Shown here: piece by piece, positions 47,302 through 57,566 of the stretch | Position numbering within the stretch: the stretch's first letter is position 1 | Layout: each line of letters opens with the position of its first letter | NCBI GenBank assembly: GCA_944989445.1 | Contig: CALYLW010000013.1 | Location: forward strand, 964,566 to 1,028,565 | Length of the DNA stretch: 64,000 bases | Reading direction: 5' to 3' | Source of the DNA: Ampullaceana balthica | Taxonomy: Eukaryota > Mollusca > Gastropoda > Lymnaeidae | Notes under the pieces: model-generated | The model's database searches: none | What the model was told of the DNA's origin: nothing | What the model saw: the letters and a program-made list of their open reading frames with translations, nothing else | Translations under genes and position numbers: made by a program

Positions 47302-48682
47302 ACTATATGAGTCAGAAACGGACATGGACGTGGACGCAATCGCTGGTTATCACGCTCCCAAAAAAGGGTAATCTACAGATGTGTCAGAACTACCGTACAA
47401 TCAGCCTGATTAGTCACCCCAGCAAAGTCATGCTTATGATCATATTGAACAGACTGAAACCACAAGCAGAGCAAATCATTTCAGAAGAGCAGGCGGGCTT
47501 CAGAGCAGGAAGAAGCACAACGGAGCAAATCTTTAACCTGCGAGTTCTCTGTGAAAAACATCTTCAACACCAGAGTGACCCCTATCATGTCTTTATAGAC
47601 TTTAAAAAAGCGTTTGACAGAGTGTGGCATGCGGCACTGTGGGCAACTATGCACAAATTCAACATAAATGCAAACCTCATTGAAGTGATCAAGAACCTTT
47701 ACAACAGAGCAACCAGCGCAGTACTCTTCAACAGCAAGCTGGGAGATTGGTTCAAGACCACTGTTGGTGTCAGACAAGGATGTTTACTTTCCCCCATCCT
47801 CTTCAACCTCTTCCTTGAAAGGATCATGACAGATGTGCTAGAAGACCATGTCGGAACAGTCAGCATCGGAGGGAGAAGTATAACCAACCTACGCTTCGCC
47901 AATGACATTGACGGCCTAGCTGATAGCGAGGACGAACTAAAAGAATTCCTCGCAAAGCTAGAGAAAACAGCCATGGAAATAAATGCAGAAAAGACCAAGG
48001 TCATGGCAAATAGTAAATTCACAAGTGAGATTCGGATAAACGGGCAAAAACTCGAAGAAGTCTCCACCTTCAAATATCTAGGGGCCATAATATCCGACGA
48101 AGGCTCAAAGCCAGAAATTCTTGCAAGAGTAGCCCAAACAATGGCAGCATTGAGGAAATTAAAGCACATCTGGCAAAGCAAGAAGCTCTCCCTGAGATCA
48201 AAGATCCGGCTAATGCGCTCTCTGATGATGTCGGTCTTTTTGTATGGTTGTAAGGCTTGGACGCTCACTGCAGACCTGCCAAGTAGAATCAATGCGCTAG
48301 AGATTAGATGTTTCAGAAAGATATTGAACATCTCCTACACAGCGCACATCACAAACGAAGCGGTCCGCAACACAATAAGTACTGTCATTGGCCCCTACGA
48401 GAACCTACTCACATCAATTAAGAAGAGGAAATTACGATGGTACGGACACGTGACAAGAACTGGAGGTCTCGCAAAAACCCTATTGCAAGGCACAGTCCTG
48501 GGAGGAAGGAAAAGAGGCAGACAAAAGAAGAGATGGGAGGACGATATCAAAGAGTGGACCGGCATGTCATTCAGCGACTCTCAAAGGGCAGCACAGGACC
48601 GGGACAAATGGCGTGTGTTAGTGAGCAGTTCACGATGGTGCCCCAACGACCCAACAACGGGTTAAGGGATAGTTCAAGTTCA
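47302..48682 (+). mobile_element. 5'-truncated RTE-like LINE insertion with 14-bp target duplication
   Basis: Flanked by identical ATGTTTCAAATCAC at 47288-47301 and 48683-48696. The insert ends GGTTAAGGGATAGTTCAAG after the ORF stop. The endonuclease domain and the start of the RT are missing, the usual 5' truncation of target-primed insertion. It lies in MITE copy 4. Confidence 0.9.
47307..48665 (+). CDS. LINE reverse transcriptase ORF, 452 aa, active site FAND instead of FADD
   Basis: An uninterrupted frame covers most of the RT and C-terminal region: NYRTISLISHPSKVMLMII, EEQAGFRAGRSTTEQIFNLR, VFIDFKKAFDRVWH, VGVRQGCLLSPILFNLFLER, RFANDIDGLADSEDEL, INAEKTKVMANS, FKYLGAIISDEG, FLYGCKAWTL and KRKLRWYGHVTRTGG. 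The wording is that of the endonuclease/RT LINEs widespread in invertebrates (RTE-like). The catalytic F/Y-A-D-D has AAT (Asn) in place of the first Asp at 47901-47903, which should abolish polymerisation. The ATG is within a few bases of the truncation point and is probably not a real start. Confidence 0.88.
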   Translation: MSQKRTWTWTQSLVITLPKKGNLQMCQNYRTISLISHPSKVMLMIILNRLKPQAEQIISEEQAGFRAGRSTTEQIFNLRVLCEKHLQHQSDPYHVFIDFKKAFDRVWHAALWATMHKFNINANLIEVIKNLYNRATSAVLFNSKLGDWFKTTVGVRQGCLLSPILFNLFLERIMTDVLEDHVGTVSIGGRSITNLRFANDIDGLADSEDELKEFLAKLEKTAMEINAEKTKVMANSKFTSEIRINGQKLEEVSTFKYLGAIISDEGSKPEILARVAQTMAALRKLKHIWQSKKLSLRSKIRLMRSLMMSVFLYGCKAWTLTADLPSRINALEIRCFRKILNISYTAHITNEAVRNTISTVIGPYENLLTSIKKRKLRWYGHVTRTGGLAKTLLQGTVLGGRKRGRQKKRWEDDIKEWTGMSFSDSQRAAQDRDKWRVLVSSSRWCPNDPTTG

Positions 48683-48790
48683 ATGTTTCAAATCACTTTT
48701 TTTATTAAAGTATTTATTTAGTGTATGTCTAAATTGTAATATCGCAATACGCGTGAAGCTATGTAAAACGGCATTAAATAAATTGTAAGC

Positions 48791-50154
48791 CAGTGCTTCT
48801 CAAACTTGTTCATATTAGACGACGGGCAGGAATTTTTTTTAATGCATTTCACCAGGTACCGGTGCATTCTTTTCCTGTTTTGACGGGATTTTCCCTGTAC
48901 TGACGTGATAGCATTTTGAGCCCCTGCGTGGCTTAAAGCCATATAAGATAAAGTATGAATTCGGCTTGTTTTGAATTTTAAAAATGTTTTAATTTGTTTG
49001 GTTGCCAAGGCATAGCAAGAAAGCTAACGAACAATGCAGCGGTATGTCAAAAACCATTTGATGTGATTATCCTTCGCGATTAAGCTCGTGAATGTGACTA
49101 TTGATATTACAAGGATCATTTTATTGTTGATAGACCTAGAATATATAGATACATGACGATTCCTCAAATTGATTTCGATCTTAATACGACAGTTTTCCTG
49201 CTAAGTATATGCACATTAAAGGAATTTGATCTAAATTGACCAATTTGATATCAAATCTCATGTTTTCTAAAAAAAATTATTTGGTATGCGCTGGCAGAGG
49301 AATATGGCGAGTACTGTACAAACTACGAACCCCACATTTGTGCGGGAAAGTAGGGTGTCATCTTGTGCGTCACAAAATACAGTAATACTGCAAGTTGAAG
49401 ACTGAAAAAATACTATGAAATTAATAAAATATCCAATATTATCATAACTTTTTACTCCGAAGCTCACAAGTTGTTGTTTTTTTATTTTATTTTATTTTAT
49501 TAAATTATTGCATTCTCTAATGGAATTTATAAACGAATGAAAAATACATGGCTACCGCTATCGGGCGGTTTAACCGAGGGGTCTGTGAACAGGGGTAAAT
49601 TATTTCATTTTGGGTAAAAAGGGAACTCTGGGCCTTTGACCAAAAACCAATCGATCAATTATATCAAAATTAGAACGTTTATAATTGTATCAAATAGATT
49701 CCCCAACACACACACACACACACAAAGGATATTCCGTGTCGGTTTGACTTAAAATATCTATACATAATCCTATTCAGATCATTTTTAGACACTTGTCATG
49801 CTTGTAAAACTCACCAGTTGCATTTTCGCTAACGACGCTCCCCCAAAACCCTGAGTAATGTGAGCAGGACCTCGAGTCTGGGAGGGGGGGTAACGCACAC
49901 AAAAACTGGTATATTTTGGGGTAACGGGCAAAAAAGTTCGCAGACTACTGCCGACTGCCGTGAGAGAACCAAACGGAGCTGTGGTTACAGCACAAATGCT
50001 TTGATGTCAACATCAAACGACGCAGGGTAACAATTTTATACATTCCTATGGGTTCTCAAACTTAAGGATTATAATTAGATTTAATTTTCATTTTTTTTAA
50101 ACTTGCGCCGACCGGCGTCTGATGGCCTACCGACCGGCACTTTGAGAAGCACTG
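48791..50154. mobile_element. Nonautonomous hAT-like element (CAGTGCTTCTCAAA ends), 1364 bp
   Basis: Left end CAGTGCTTCTCAAACTTG, right end CACTTTGAGAAGCACTG: 14 terminal bases inverted. No long ORF. It splits MITE copy 4. The flanking duplication is CATTAAATAAATTGTAAG (48772-48789 and 50172-50189), 18 bp with short filler, longer than the 8 bp expected for hAT. Confidence 0.75.
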
Positions 50155-50330
50155 ATTTTTTTTTAAAAAGTCATTAAATAAATTGTAAGTGACCTAATAT
50201 TTCAGTGGAAGTTTTATTTTAAGTTACCCTTTTGATGTGACGTCACATTTCTTAAACCCCCCTCCCTCCCCCTCATCACGCATCGTCACAAAAGTGTTAC
50301 CCCCTCCCCCCCCTAGGTGCGTGGATGGCC

Positions 50331-50655
50331 CCAGGGGCGGCACTTTATTTTGGGCGTCAAATTCCTAGTTGTTTAATTAGTTTATAAAAATGAAAGCTTT
50401 AAATTAAGTTGAATAAAAGAAAAGAAAAGCCAAGGCAAAAGTTAATAAAATTAATGAAGGATCTGTTAAAATACGTGAACTTTTTTAATGACAACACTTT
50501 GAACGCCATAATGAATCTAACTAAATTCTTCTGATACTAAAGCTACTGAAATTAATAACCGATGGGCTGAAGTAGTATAAGAACATGACACTGAAGTGCT
50601 GGTACATTTAATTGATTCAAGTTTGTCAGCCACTCATCTTGTAGAAGCTTAAATT
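50331..50655. mobile_element. hAT-like element end, copy 2
   Basis: GGGGCGGCACTTTATTTTGG and AGAACATGACACTGAAGTGC are collinear with 46599-46900. It is directly adjacent to the decayed right end of MITE copy 4. Confidence 0.6.
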
Positions 50656-50783
50656 TCTATATCCATTAAATTCCAACAACTAGTAAAATTTTAACAACAT
50701 ACATGGACTAAATAGATATAATTACATTACTAAAAGTGCAGCAAGATTGAAAGAGTAACCAACATATTAACAATAAATTCTCC

Positions 50784-51258
50784 AAAATAGACACGGATCT
50801 TACACCACAATAAAGCCTGTCTTGTTGTATGGAGCAGAAACATGGCGAATAACAGCAGCCATTTCAAACAAGCTTGAAGCTTTTATAAACACAATGTCTC
50901 CGAACAATTCTCCGAATCCGCTGGCCCAATGTCATCACCAATGAAGACCTCTGGCAACGCACACAATAGCCAGTGGATGAGCTAATACGCCAACGCAGAT
51001 GGAGATGGATTGGCCACACTCTCAGAAAACCTACATCCAGCATTGTGAGACAAGCCCTCACATGGAACCCACAAGGCAAGAGGAAAAGAGGTCATCCAAA
51101 AATGACCTGGAGAAGGGAACTGAAGGCAGACACCAAAATGAGCGGGCACAGCTGAGGACAGATAGAAAGATTGGCACAGGACCGGGATGCCTGGAGAACC
51201 TTTGTTCGTGGCCTATGCCCCAGATGGGACGAAGGGCGATGATGATGATGATGTCTTA
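50784..51258 (+). pseudogene. LINE C-terminal fragment (LLYGAETW / [10 protein letters not shown] type)
   Basis: Frameshifted pieces read [95 protein letters not shown] and DAWRTFVRGLCPRW. This is the C-terminal tail of an endonuclease/RT LINE, a different subfamily from 47307-48665. It ends in a GATGATGATG run typical of a 3' tail. Confidence 0.85.
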
Positions 51259-51299
51259 CACCAAAATACAGATGAGACGGGTAACGTGTAAATGATTTT

Positions 51300-51719
51300 A
51301 ACTTAGTAAATTACTGGGGGAAAACTGTTAGCATACTTATATGGCGTATTGTCCTAAAGAATTCATCATTTTAATTTTAGCGTCTTCTGTTTTGTTGCAT
51401 GAACAAAAATAATGAACAAAGTTGCTTGTCTAATGGATTAATAGTTGAAATAAAATAAATTCAAATGTAGCGACTCGTAAACAAGTGCTCAACATTGCAA
51501 AAGTATTTGCAAATGGAAGGAACCAGAAATCAGATTTTAAAAAAGGAATAGACTATTAAAAAAGAACAACGATAAGTTGTTGTAAAAGAAAATAAAACAA
51601 AGGGGCAAGAATTTCGTGTCATAATTTTTGACATTATTAAATCCTGGCAAAATAGTAATTTGTCTTTTAGTGGTCCCATATACCAGTGCAAATATAGGCA
51701 ATATTCTGGATTTATCGAA
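51300..51719. other. Spacer, nothing recognised
   Basis: AT-rich sequence between two LINE fragments on opposite strands. Confidence 0.45.
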
Positions 51720-52880
51720 TTTTTTTAAAAAACGAAAACGAAGTATTTATTTACTTTTGTTCCTGTTGAGATTTTGTTGGGTAAATCATTTATATAAAAT
51801 TTAAAAAGTAAGGGACCTAGCACAGTTCCTTGTGGAACTCCTGAGTTAACCTTTATTGGTGCAGATTTTGATCCATTAATTATTACAGTTTGCTCCCTAC
51901 CCAAAAGGAAGTCTTGGATCCAGTGATGTAAGGGCCCTGAAATTCCAAAGTAGTTAAGTTTTTTTAAGTAAACTAAGGTGGTGAACTTTGTCAAATGCTT
52001 TTGAGAAGTCTAGTAATATTGTGACCGTTTGATCATTTTTGTCTAAGCCTTTTGATAGTTCATCTATTAAACCTATTAATTGTGTTTCACATGATCTGTT
52101 TTTTTTTCTAAAGCCGTGTTGATGTGGGCATAGGGCATTATATTTGTCTAGGTGGTTAACTATTTTACTATATATTATGTCTTCTAGTAATTTACAGGTG
52201 ATACTAGTAAGTGATACATGTCTGTAATTACCAGGGCCTGATTTATCCCCTTTAGTAAAGAGTGGAGTTACGTTAGCTAATTTCCAATCCTGGGGCACTT
52301 TACCCTGGTTTAGAGAAGCTTGAAAAAGAACTACAAGGATTGGGGACAGTTCATTGCTTAGTTCTTTTAATAACCTTGCAGGCAATTCATCTTGACCAGT
52401 AGTTTTTTATTTTTTAAGTTTTTTAGGAGTGAGTGTATACCAATCTCGTCTACAGTTATTTTACCTATTTCTTCCATTTTATTTAAATTTTTAAAACTTT
52501 CTTGTCGACTGAGGCAGAAAAGGATGATGCAAAATATGTGTTACGGATATTAGCTTTAGTCTCATTATCATTATAGGTTTTATTATTTGAGCCTTTTAGT
52601 GTGGCTATTCCTGTAGGTTCCATTTTTTTAGATTTGATAAAGGACCATAAGTTTTTATTGATATCTTTGGAAATTACATTGTTTATATATTCATTTTGGA
52701 GGTTTCGACTAAGTTTTTGTGTCAAGTGTTAAATCTTTAAGTATTTTTTGTGTATCCTTTCTGAATTGGTAGCCTTAAATTTCTTAAATAATTTCACTTT
52801 TTGTTTGCATAGCTTTTTCAATTTAGAATTGAACCAGCATTTGTTAATTTTATTTGATGTTAATTTTGACTTGACATTGT
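51720..52880 (-). pseudogene. CR1/jockey-like LINE, linker and reverse transcriptase N-half
   Basis: Minus strand from 52880: CWFNSKLKKLCKQKVKLFKK, NLWSFIKSKKMEPTGIATLK, then, at 52385-51954, MPARLLKELSNELSPILVVL, TPLFTKGDKSGPGNYRHVSL, HQHGFRKKNRSCETQLI, LLDFSKAFDKVHH, and at 51994-51725 NSGVPQGTVLGPLLFKFYIN. This is the standard order of CR1/jockey RT motifs. It stops just before the YADD box. Frame changes near 51980 and 52400 show decay. It could be the same family as 41541-42163, whose surviving part is complementary. Confidence 0.87.
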
Positions 52881-52899
52881 TTTTATAAGATTATATTTT

Positions 52900-53365
52900 A
52901 TACTAGTGTATCACCCGTCAAAAATGACGGAAGTTTTCAAAATAAATACACATCAGATTAAAAAATCACTTTGGGGCGCGATGGTCTAAGTGGTAGCGCA
53001 CTGGACTATCGATCCGAGGCAGATCCCGAGTCGCGGGTTCGAGCCCAGGCATTGGCAAGGCCCCTGGGGCATTGTGCTGGCCACACATTCCCCTGCTTGT
53101 TAGTGGTTGCTAAAAACTTGTGAACGCTACATCACTTGCCCCATAGTCCGCCATGGACTGGAAATGGGGGTCTAATACAGAACATTCATTTATTTTATTT
53201 ATTTTTATTTTATTCATTTATTTCCCTATTGAACAATTTTATGCGGCCGTTCCAAAAGAGTTCTTTTTGGTGCAGTAATTTGGTGCGCTGCTTTCTAAAA
53301 TTAGTAGCGTCACAGACAGACATGACAGACAGACGTGACAGATATTGCAAATTATGTATATTGAT
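52900..53365. repeat. Dispersed repeat R1, copy 2, with a tRNA-like insert
   Basis: Ends match 5883-6146 (ATACTAGTGTATCACCCGTC to AAATTATGTATATTGAT). The segment 52973-53172 is absent from copy 1. Confidence 0.85.
52973..53172 (+). mobile_element. tRNA-derived SINE inside repeat R1
   Basis: The head has an A box TGGTCTAAGTGG (52982-52993) and a B box GGTTCGAGCCC (53036-53046) at tRNA-like spacing. A tRNA-unrelated body follows (CCACACATTCCCCTGCTTGT). Comparison with copy 1 of R1 shows at most 1-2 bp of target duplication. It is not a functional tRNA gene: the acceptor stem does not close. Confidence 0.75.
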
Positions 53366-54176
53366 TATTGTGGCCTTTTTTATAATATAGCCGCAATATT
53401 TATTTTTATAATGAACTATTAAACTAATGTTATTATTTAGTTTTAATATTTCCTGTAAAATTGCACTTCAATTATGCATTATTTCAAAAACTACATATAA
53501 TAATTATAATAAACATACAAAATATAGGCTGAAATGAAAATGAAATTGTGATAATAAAAATTAAAAAATTTTTTGTTTACATTGATAGAGAATTTGTGTT
53601 TTGTCGTTAAATAACAAATATCAACAATATAATTTAGTTAATATTACTTATAATAATAATAAGCTTATAAACATGAACTTATTACCCAGTAATTTGTATG
53701 AAACATGGAGAGATATTTTTTGTAGTTCTTATGATAGTCATCTATTGGAGTCCTAGGAGGCTATAATAAATCATTTAAAAAAAATTCCTCAAAACTTTTA
53801 TATCTGATGCAGTAGAGTTAGAGGGTTAATTAAATGATTAAAAAAGATATATATTTGCTTTCAAAACTTCCAAATTAAACTAGCTACATTTACTACATTA
53901 TTTTAAAAATAAATTGCCATTATTTTTTTAATTATATTTTAACACTATCAACTTTAAAATATATTAATACGAAATGAGACGATCGCAGATGAAGAATAAG
54001 CCATCAAGGCTTAAGATTATTCCATTCATAATTATACGATGACATGTCGCATAAAACAAGCCGAATTCAATCAAAAATAGTTCACCGGTCCCGGGTGCAA
54101 TGGAAACAATTCCTGCTGGCCAACCATTCTTAAACAAATGCCCTCCCCCGATTTACAAGAATCTTTTATATATCAA
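53366..54176. other. AT-rich spacer, nothing recognised
   Basis: Very AT-rich, no arrays or coding potential seen. Confidence 0.45.
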
Positions 54177-55081
54177 CAGTGGGACCTCGATATACGAATG
54201 TTTCAAGATACGAAAAGTTAAAGATACGAACGGCCACTCGAAAGAAATGTGTTCCAAGATACAAAATAACGCGCAGCTGACAACACTGAAAATTACATGA
54301 CGTCATTCAACACGCCACCATCAGTTTGCTTTATTTACTGTGTAGTTGGTTGGGTGTTCTAAATTCGTGAATATTTTCATGAAATTTTTGGAAAAGCGTA
54401 TTTTTATGGCCAAAAAAATTAATGGCTGCTAGCGAAGCACAATAGAGGATGCTCTCGATTGAGTAGAATCTGGAAGGTATAGACTAGGTGGAAGTGAGGC
54501 GAAGAAAATTAAAGGTAAATCAAAAAATTAGAAAGCGCAAAACGAAAAGTAAACAAACAAAATAATTTTTTTTAAATAGCAAATAATTTTTTTACACAAG
54601 TTTTAGTGTTATTTTGCGTATGTTTAGTATAGAGTTGTACTAAATATAAGTGTTTATTCATAATTAATTCATGTAAAGTTTGTAAATAACGTGTTTTCAT
54701 AAAGTTAAGTGTTTCGTACGTAATGCAGTAATGTTTTCTGCCGTCCGTTCTCTCCCTCCCCCCCCACCACCTTCTCCGATACTTCGCCTCACTGACTCAC
54801 TGGAAAGGTAAAGGTTCACATTTGTATACATATTATTTTTCATTTATCTTATTTTGTTTTCATTGTTTTATTATTATTTATTTGATTTATAATATGTACT
54901 TTTAAGGATTGAAGAATCCTATTTTGTTTTTCTTGATATTTTCAATTTTTATTGTTGTTTCTGTGAGGCTTGGAACGGATTAGGTATTTTACATGAAACA
55001 CTTATTAGTTTGAGATACGAAAAATCCAAGATACGAAAGCCTTCCCGGAAAGGATTAATTTCGTATCACGACGTACCACTG
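54177..55081. mobile_element. Pogo/Tigger-like nonautonomous element (905 bp)
   Basis: Left CAGTGGGACCTCGATATACG, right TTTCGTATCACGACGTACCA plus CTG: inverted with a few mismatches. Subterminal motifs GATACGAAA recur at both ends. The TA duplication is not clear. Confidence 0.7.
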
Positions 55082-56214
55082 CACACTGTATGTGTGTGTG
55101 TGTGCATGTGAGTGTGTAGCTAAATTATGTTAAACCTAGCTTAATTTATAATTAAATCATAAAATAAAAATAACTCATTTTCCCTGAGGACAAGGCTACA
55201 TTTTAATTCCAAGTAAATATATTTTAATGTAACTCATTAGCCCGATTAGGCTAAATACAATTATAAATTGAGAGGGGGGGGGGACTACACCACATGATAT
55301 GCTTTAATTTAAGACTGATTTTTTAACCTTACTTTTATTGATTCTTAAATATCCTTTACTGCTTAAAATACTTTCTTAATTACCAAAATTCTTAAGTTAC
55401 ATAGAAAATTTTGACATGCCATTCTTATTTGTAACTAGTCCGTTTTAAATTATAATCCATTGTTAAAATTTTATTTAAACCATGTTTACATATTTATTTT
55501 AGAAATATGTGAATTAAATTTTTTCTACTTTCATGACCAATAACCCTGGTATAAATAGTTGAAGCCTAGTGGTAAAATTAGGTGTGCTGTTTACAAAATG
55601 AGAGGGCCTCATTTTTTTTAATTAATTTTTTTTTAAATAGATTTTTTTTAAGAAAGGGAAAAAGTGCTTTTACGTCACGAAAGAGTGAAGAAAAAAATTC
55701 TTATTTGGTGCAGTAGATTTCGGAATGTTTCAAGATGGCGTCAAAGTGACTTGAAAGCGATAAAGTCTTTAAGTTGGTTAGGTTCATTTTCTCCTCAGTC
55801 GCAGAAGGTCTAAAATTAGATAATAATTTCATAATTAAAGTAATTTAACCTTTTTGAGTGGTTTACCTTGGTATATTTACATAGAGAGGAGAGTATTAGA
55901 TGCTTAGTAAGTTAAATTTAAGTAAATTTTATTTAATTAAAATTTTAAAATTCTTAAATTTTAAAATGATTAAAATCAAAAATTTAATTTAAATAATTGA
56001 CATGGCCCTAATATAAATAGGCCCTCATTTATACAAATAAGCTCCGTTTTCAAATCAGTAAACCAGATTCAGATATGAATTTAACAAAAAAATTTATTTA
56101 AAAGGCCAAAATAAATCAAATTATCGTAAAATTAGTTTAATTTTAGCATTATTATCAGTATCACTAGTGTATCAGTTGTCAACTAGACTGAGTCTGAGCT
56201 GTCAGGATTACTAT
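55082..56214. other. AT-rich spacer
   Basis: A short GT microsatellite at 55088-55120 and a poly-G run at 55273. No gene is seen. Confidence 0.45.
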
Positions 56215-56795
56215 TACTAAATTACTCATCAGCATCCTTCCGTCTTGAGAGACGATGGTGCATCACCGTTGGGTTGGGTTGCATTTCCTCGTGTGGCTGA
56301 GCAGTCCTATCCTTGAGTGACAGTCTTTTCCACAGCTTTTCCACATGAGTTGTGTGCTTCCCAAAGTTTTGGCCGTTCTCCTAGCTATTCTGTCTGTAGC
56401 CTCCTCCATCCTTCACTCTTCGGCTACTATGATGCCCTCTTTTACAACTGTGCGCCACGTAGATCGGTCTTCTGCTTTGCATTCCCAGTCACTTGTGTTT
56501 ATTCTGGCTGCTTTCATGTCTCTCTGGCAAACATCTTTAAATCGGAGACGTGGGCGACCTGTCTTCCTCTATCCCAATGCCATTTCTCCATATAGGAGGT
56601 CCTTGGGGATACAAACCGGGCTCATTCTTTTACATTACCTAGCCATCTTAGGCCTCTTTCACTAAGGATTGAGAACATGCTTTGGATATTGGCACACATC
56701 AAGACTTCACTATTTGGCACTTTGTCTTGCCATTTAATGCCAAGGATGTGACGCAGGCACCTCAAGTGGAAGCTATTAAGCTTGCGCTTATGGGA
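56215..56795 (-). pseudogene. LINE C-terminal fragment with zinc-knuckle-like end
   Basis: Minus strand from about 56780: KLNSFHLRCLRHILGIKWQD, VLMCANIQSMFSILSERGLR, WLGNVKE, then RPRLRFKDVCQRDMKAARIN, DRSTWRTVVKEGI, and finally CGKDCHSRIGLLSHTRKC. This is the C terminus of an endonuclease/RT LINE with its terminal C-C-H-C-type finger, interrupted by stops. A different subfamily from the other LINE fragments here. Confidence 0.85.
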
Positions 56796-56869
56796 TACAA
56801 AATTACTGTGCTATTACTATTACAATTACTAATATTATTAGTATTAGTAACAGGCTTTAAAGCTTAAGT

Positions 56870-57564
56870 TATAAATTTACCGATGGTTGATTGATACTGA
56901 TATAGACTATTGACTACAGTCTATAGCAGTGATTGCGAACCTTTTTGGGGCCATGTACCCAAAATCCAATCAAAACCCACTTATTTATAGCAAAATGCCA
57001 GCAAGTGGTTTAATTAAGGAAGAAATAGTTAAGTTGCGTGCCGGCTGATAAGGCTTTGTGTGCCAACTGTGGAACACGTGCCATAGGTTCGCCATCACTG
57101 GTCTATAGTCTTCCTACATATAGTGCCACGTCCACTGACTCTACCGTTCGTAGTGACCATAGTCATAGCGTAGCTCGAATTACCAACCTGTGATGGGTGG
57201 TGCGATTGGTTTTCTCAATTTTATTTAAAAAAAATTATTTTCCCAATACTTAATAATTTATTAACAAAGCCTTTTTCAAGTGTATCTGGGTTGAGGGTCA
57301 CTTGGCTTTTTTATAAAAAAAGGTTTAATTACCAAGTTCTCTCTAAGTTTTGTTAGTCAGTGTGCAAAGTAAAAAAAACTTGTGTGCAATGTTGCACAGC
57401 ATCCATTTTTTGTGTGCAATATTTTACAAAATTTGATGCCCAATAATGCTAAACTACTCAGCGGCGTCAGATATCTGTGCAGACGCACAACCTAAAGAGA
57501 ACATTGGTCATCGCACAAAAAAGGTTAAGAACCTGTAGTCTATAGACACTATAGTTTATAGTAG
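56870..57564. other. Spacer, nothing recognised
   Basis: Contains CAGTGATTGCGAACCTTTTT near 56931 and AGGTTCGCCATCACTG near 57086, an inverted pair that looks like the ends of a short (about 170 bp) hAT-type MITE. No gene is seen. Confidence 0.45.
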
Positions 57565-57566
57565 TA

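Larger units (their letters stand above)
47155..50332. mobile_element. MITE family M1, copy 4, split by two insertions
   Basis: Three pieces, 47155-47301, 48697-48790 and 50172-50332, are collinear with the intact copy 42388-42811 (CTATTT or CATTTAAAAATGAG then TTTCAAATCAC, ATACGCGTGAAGCTATGTAA, GTGGAAGTTTTATTT, CCCTCATCACGCATCG, GTGCGTGGATGGCCCC). An RTE-like LINE and a CAGTG-ended element occupy the gaps. The outer termini are decayed. Confidence 0.8.

Noticed and set aside
52973..53050. Functional tRNA gene
   Set aside because: A and B boxes are present but the acceptor stem does not close and a SINE body follows.
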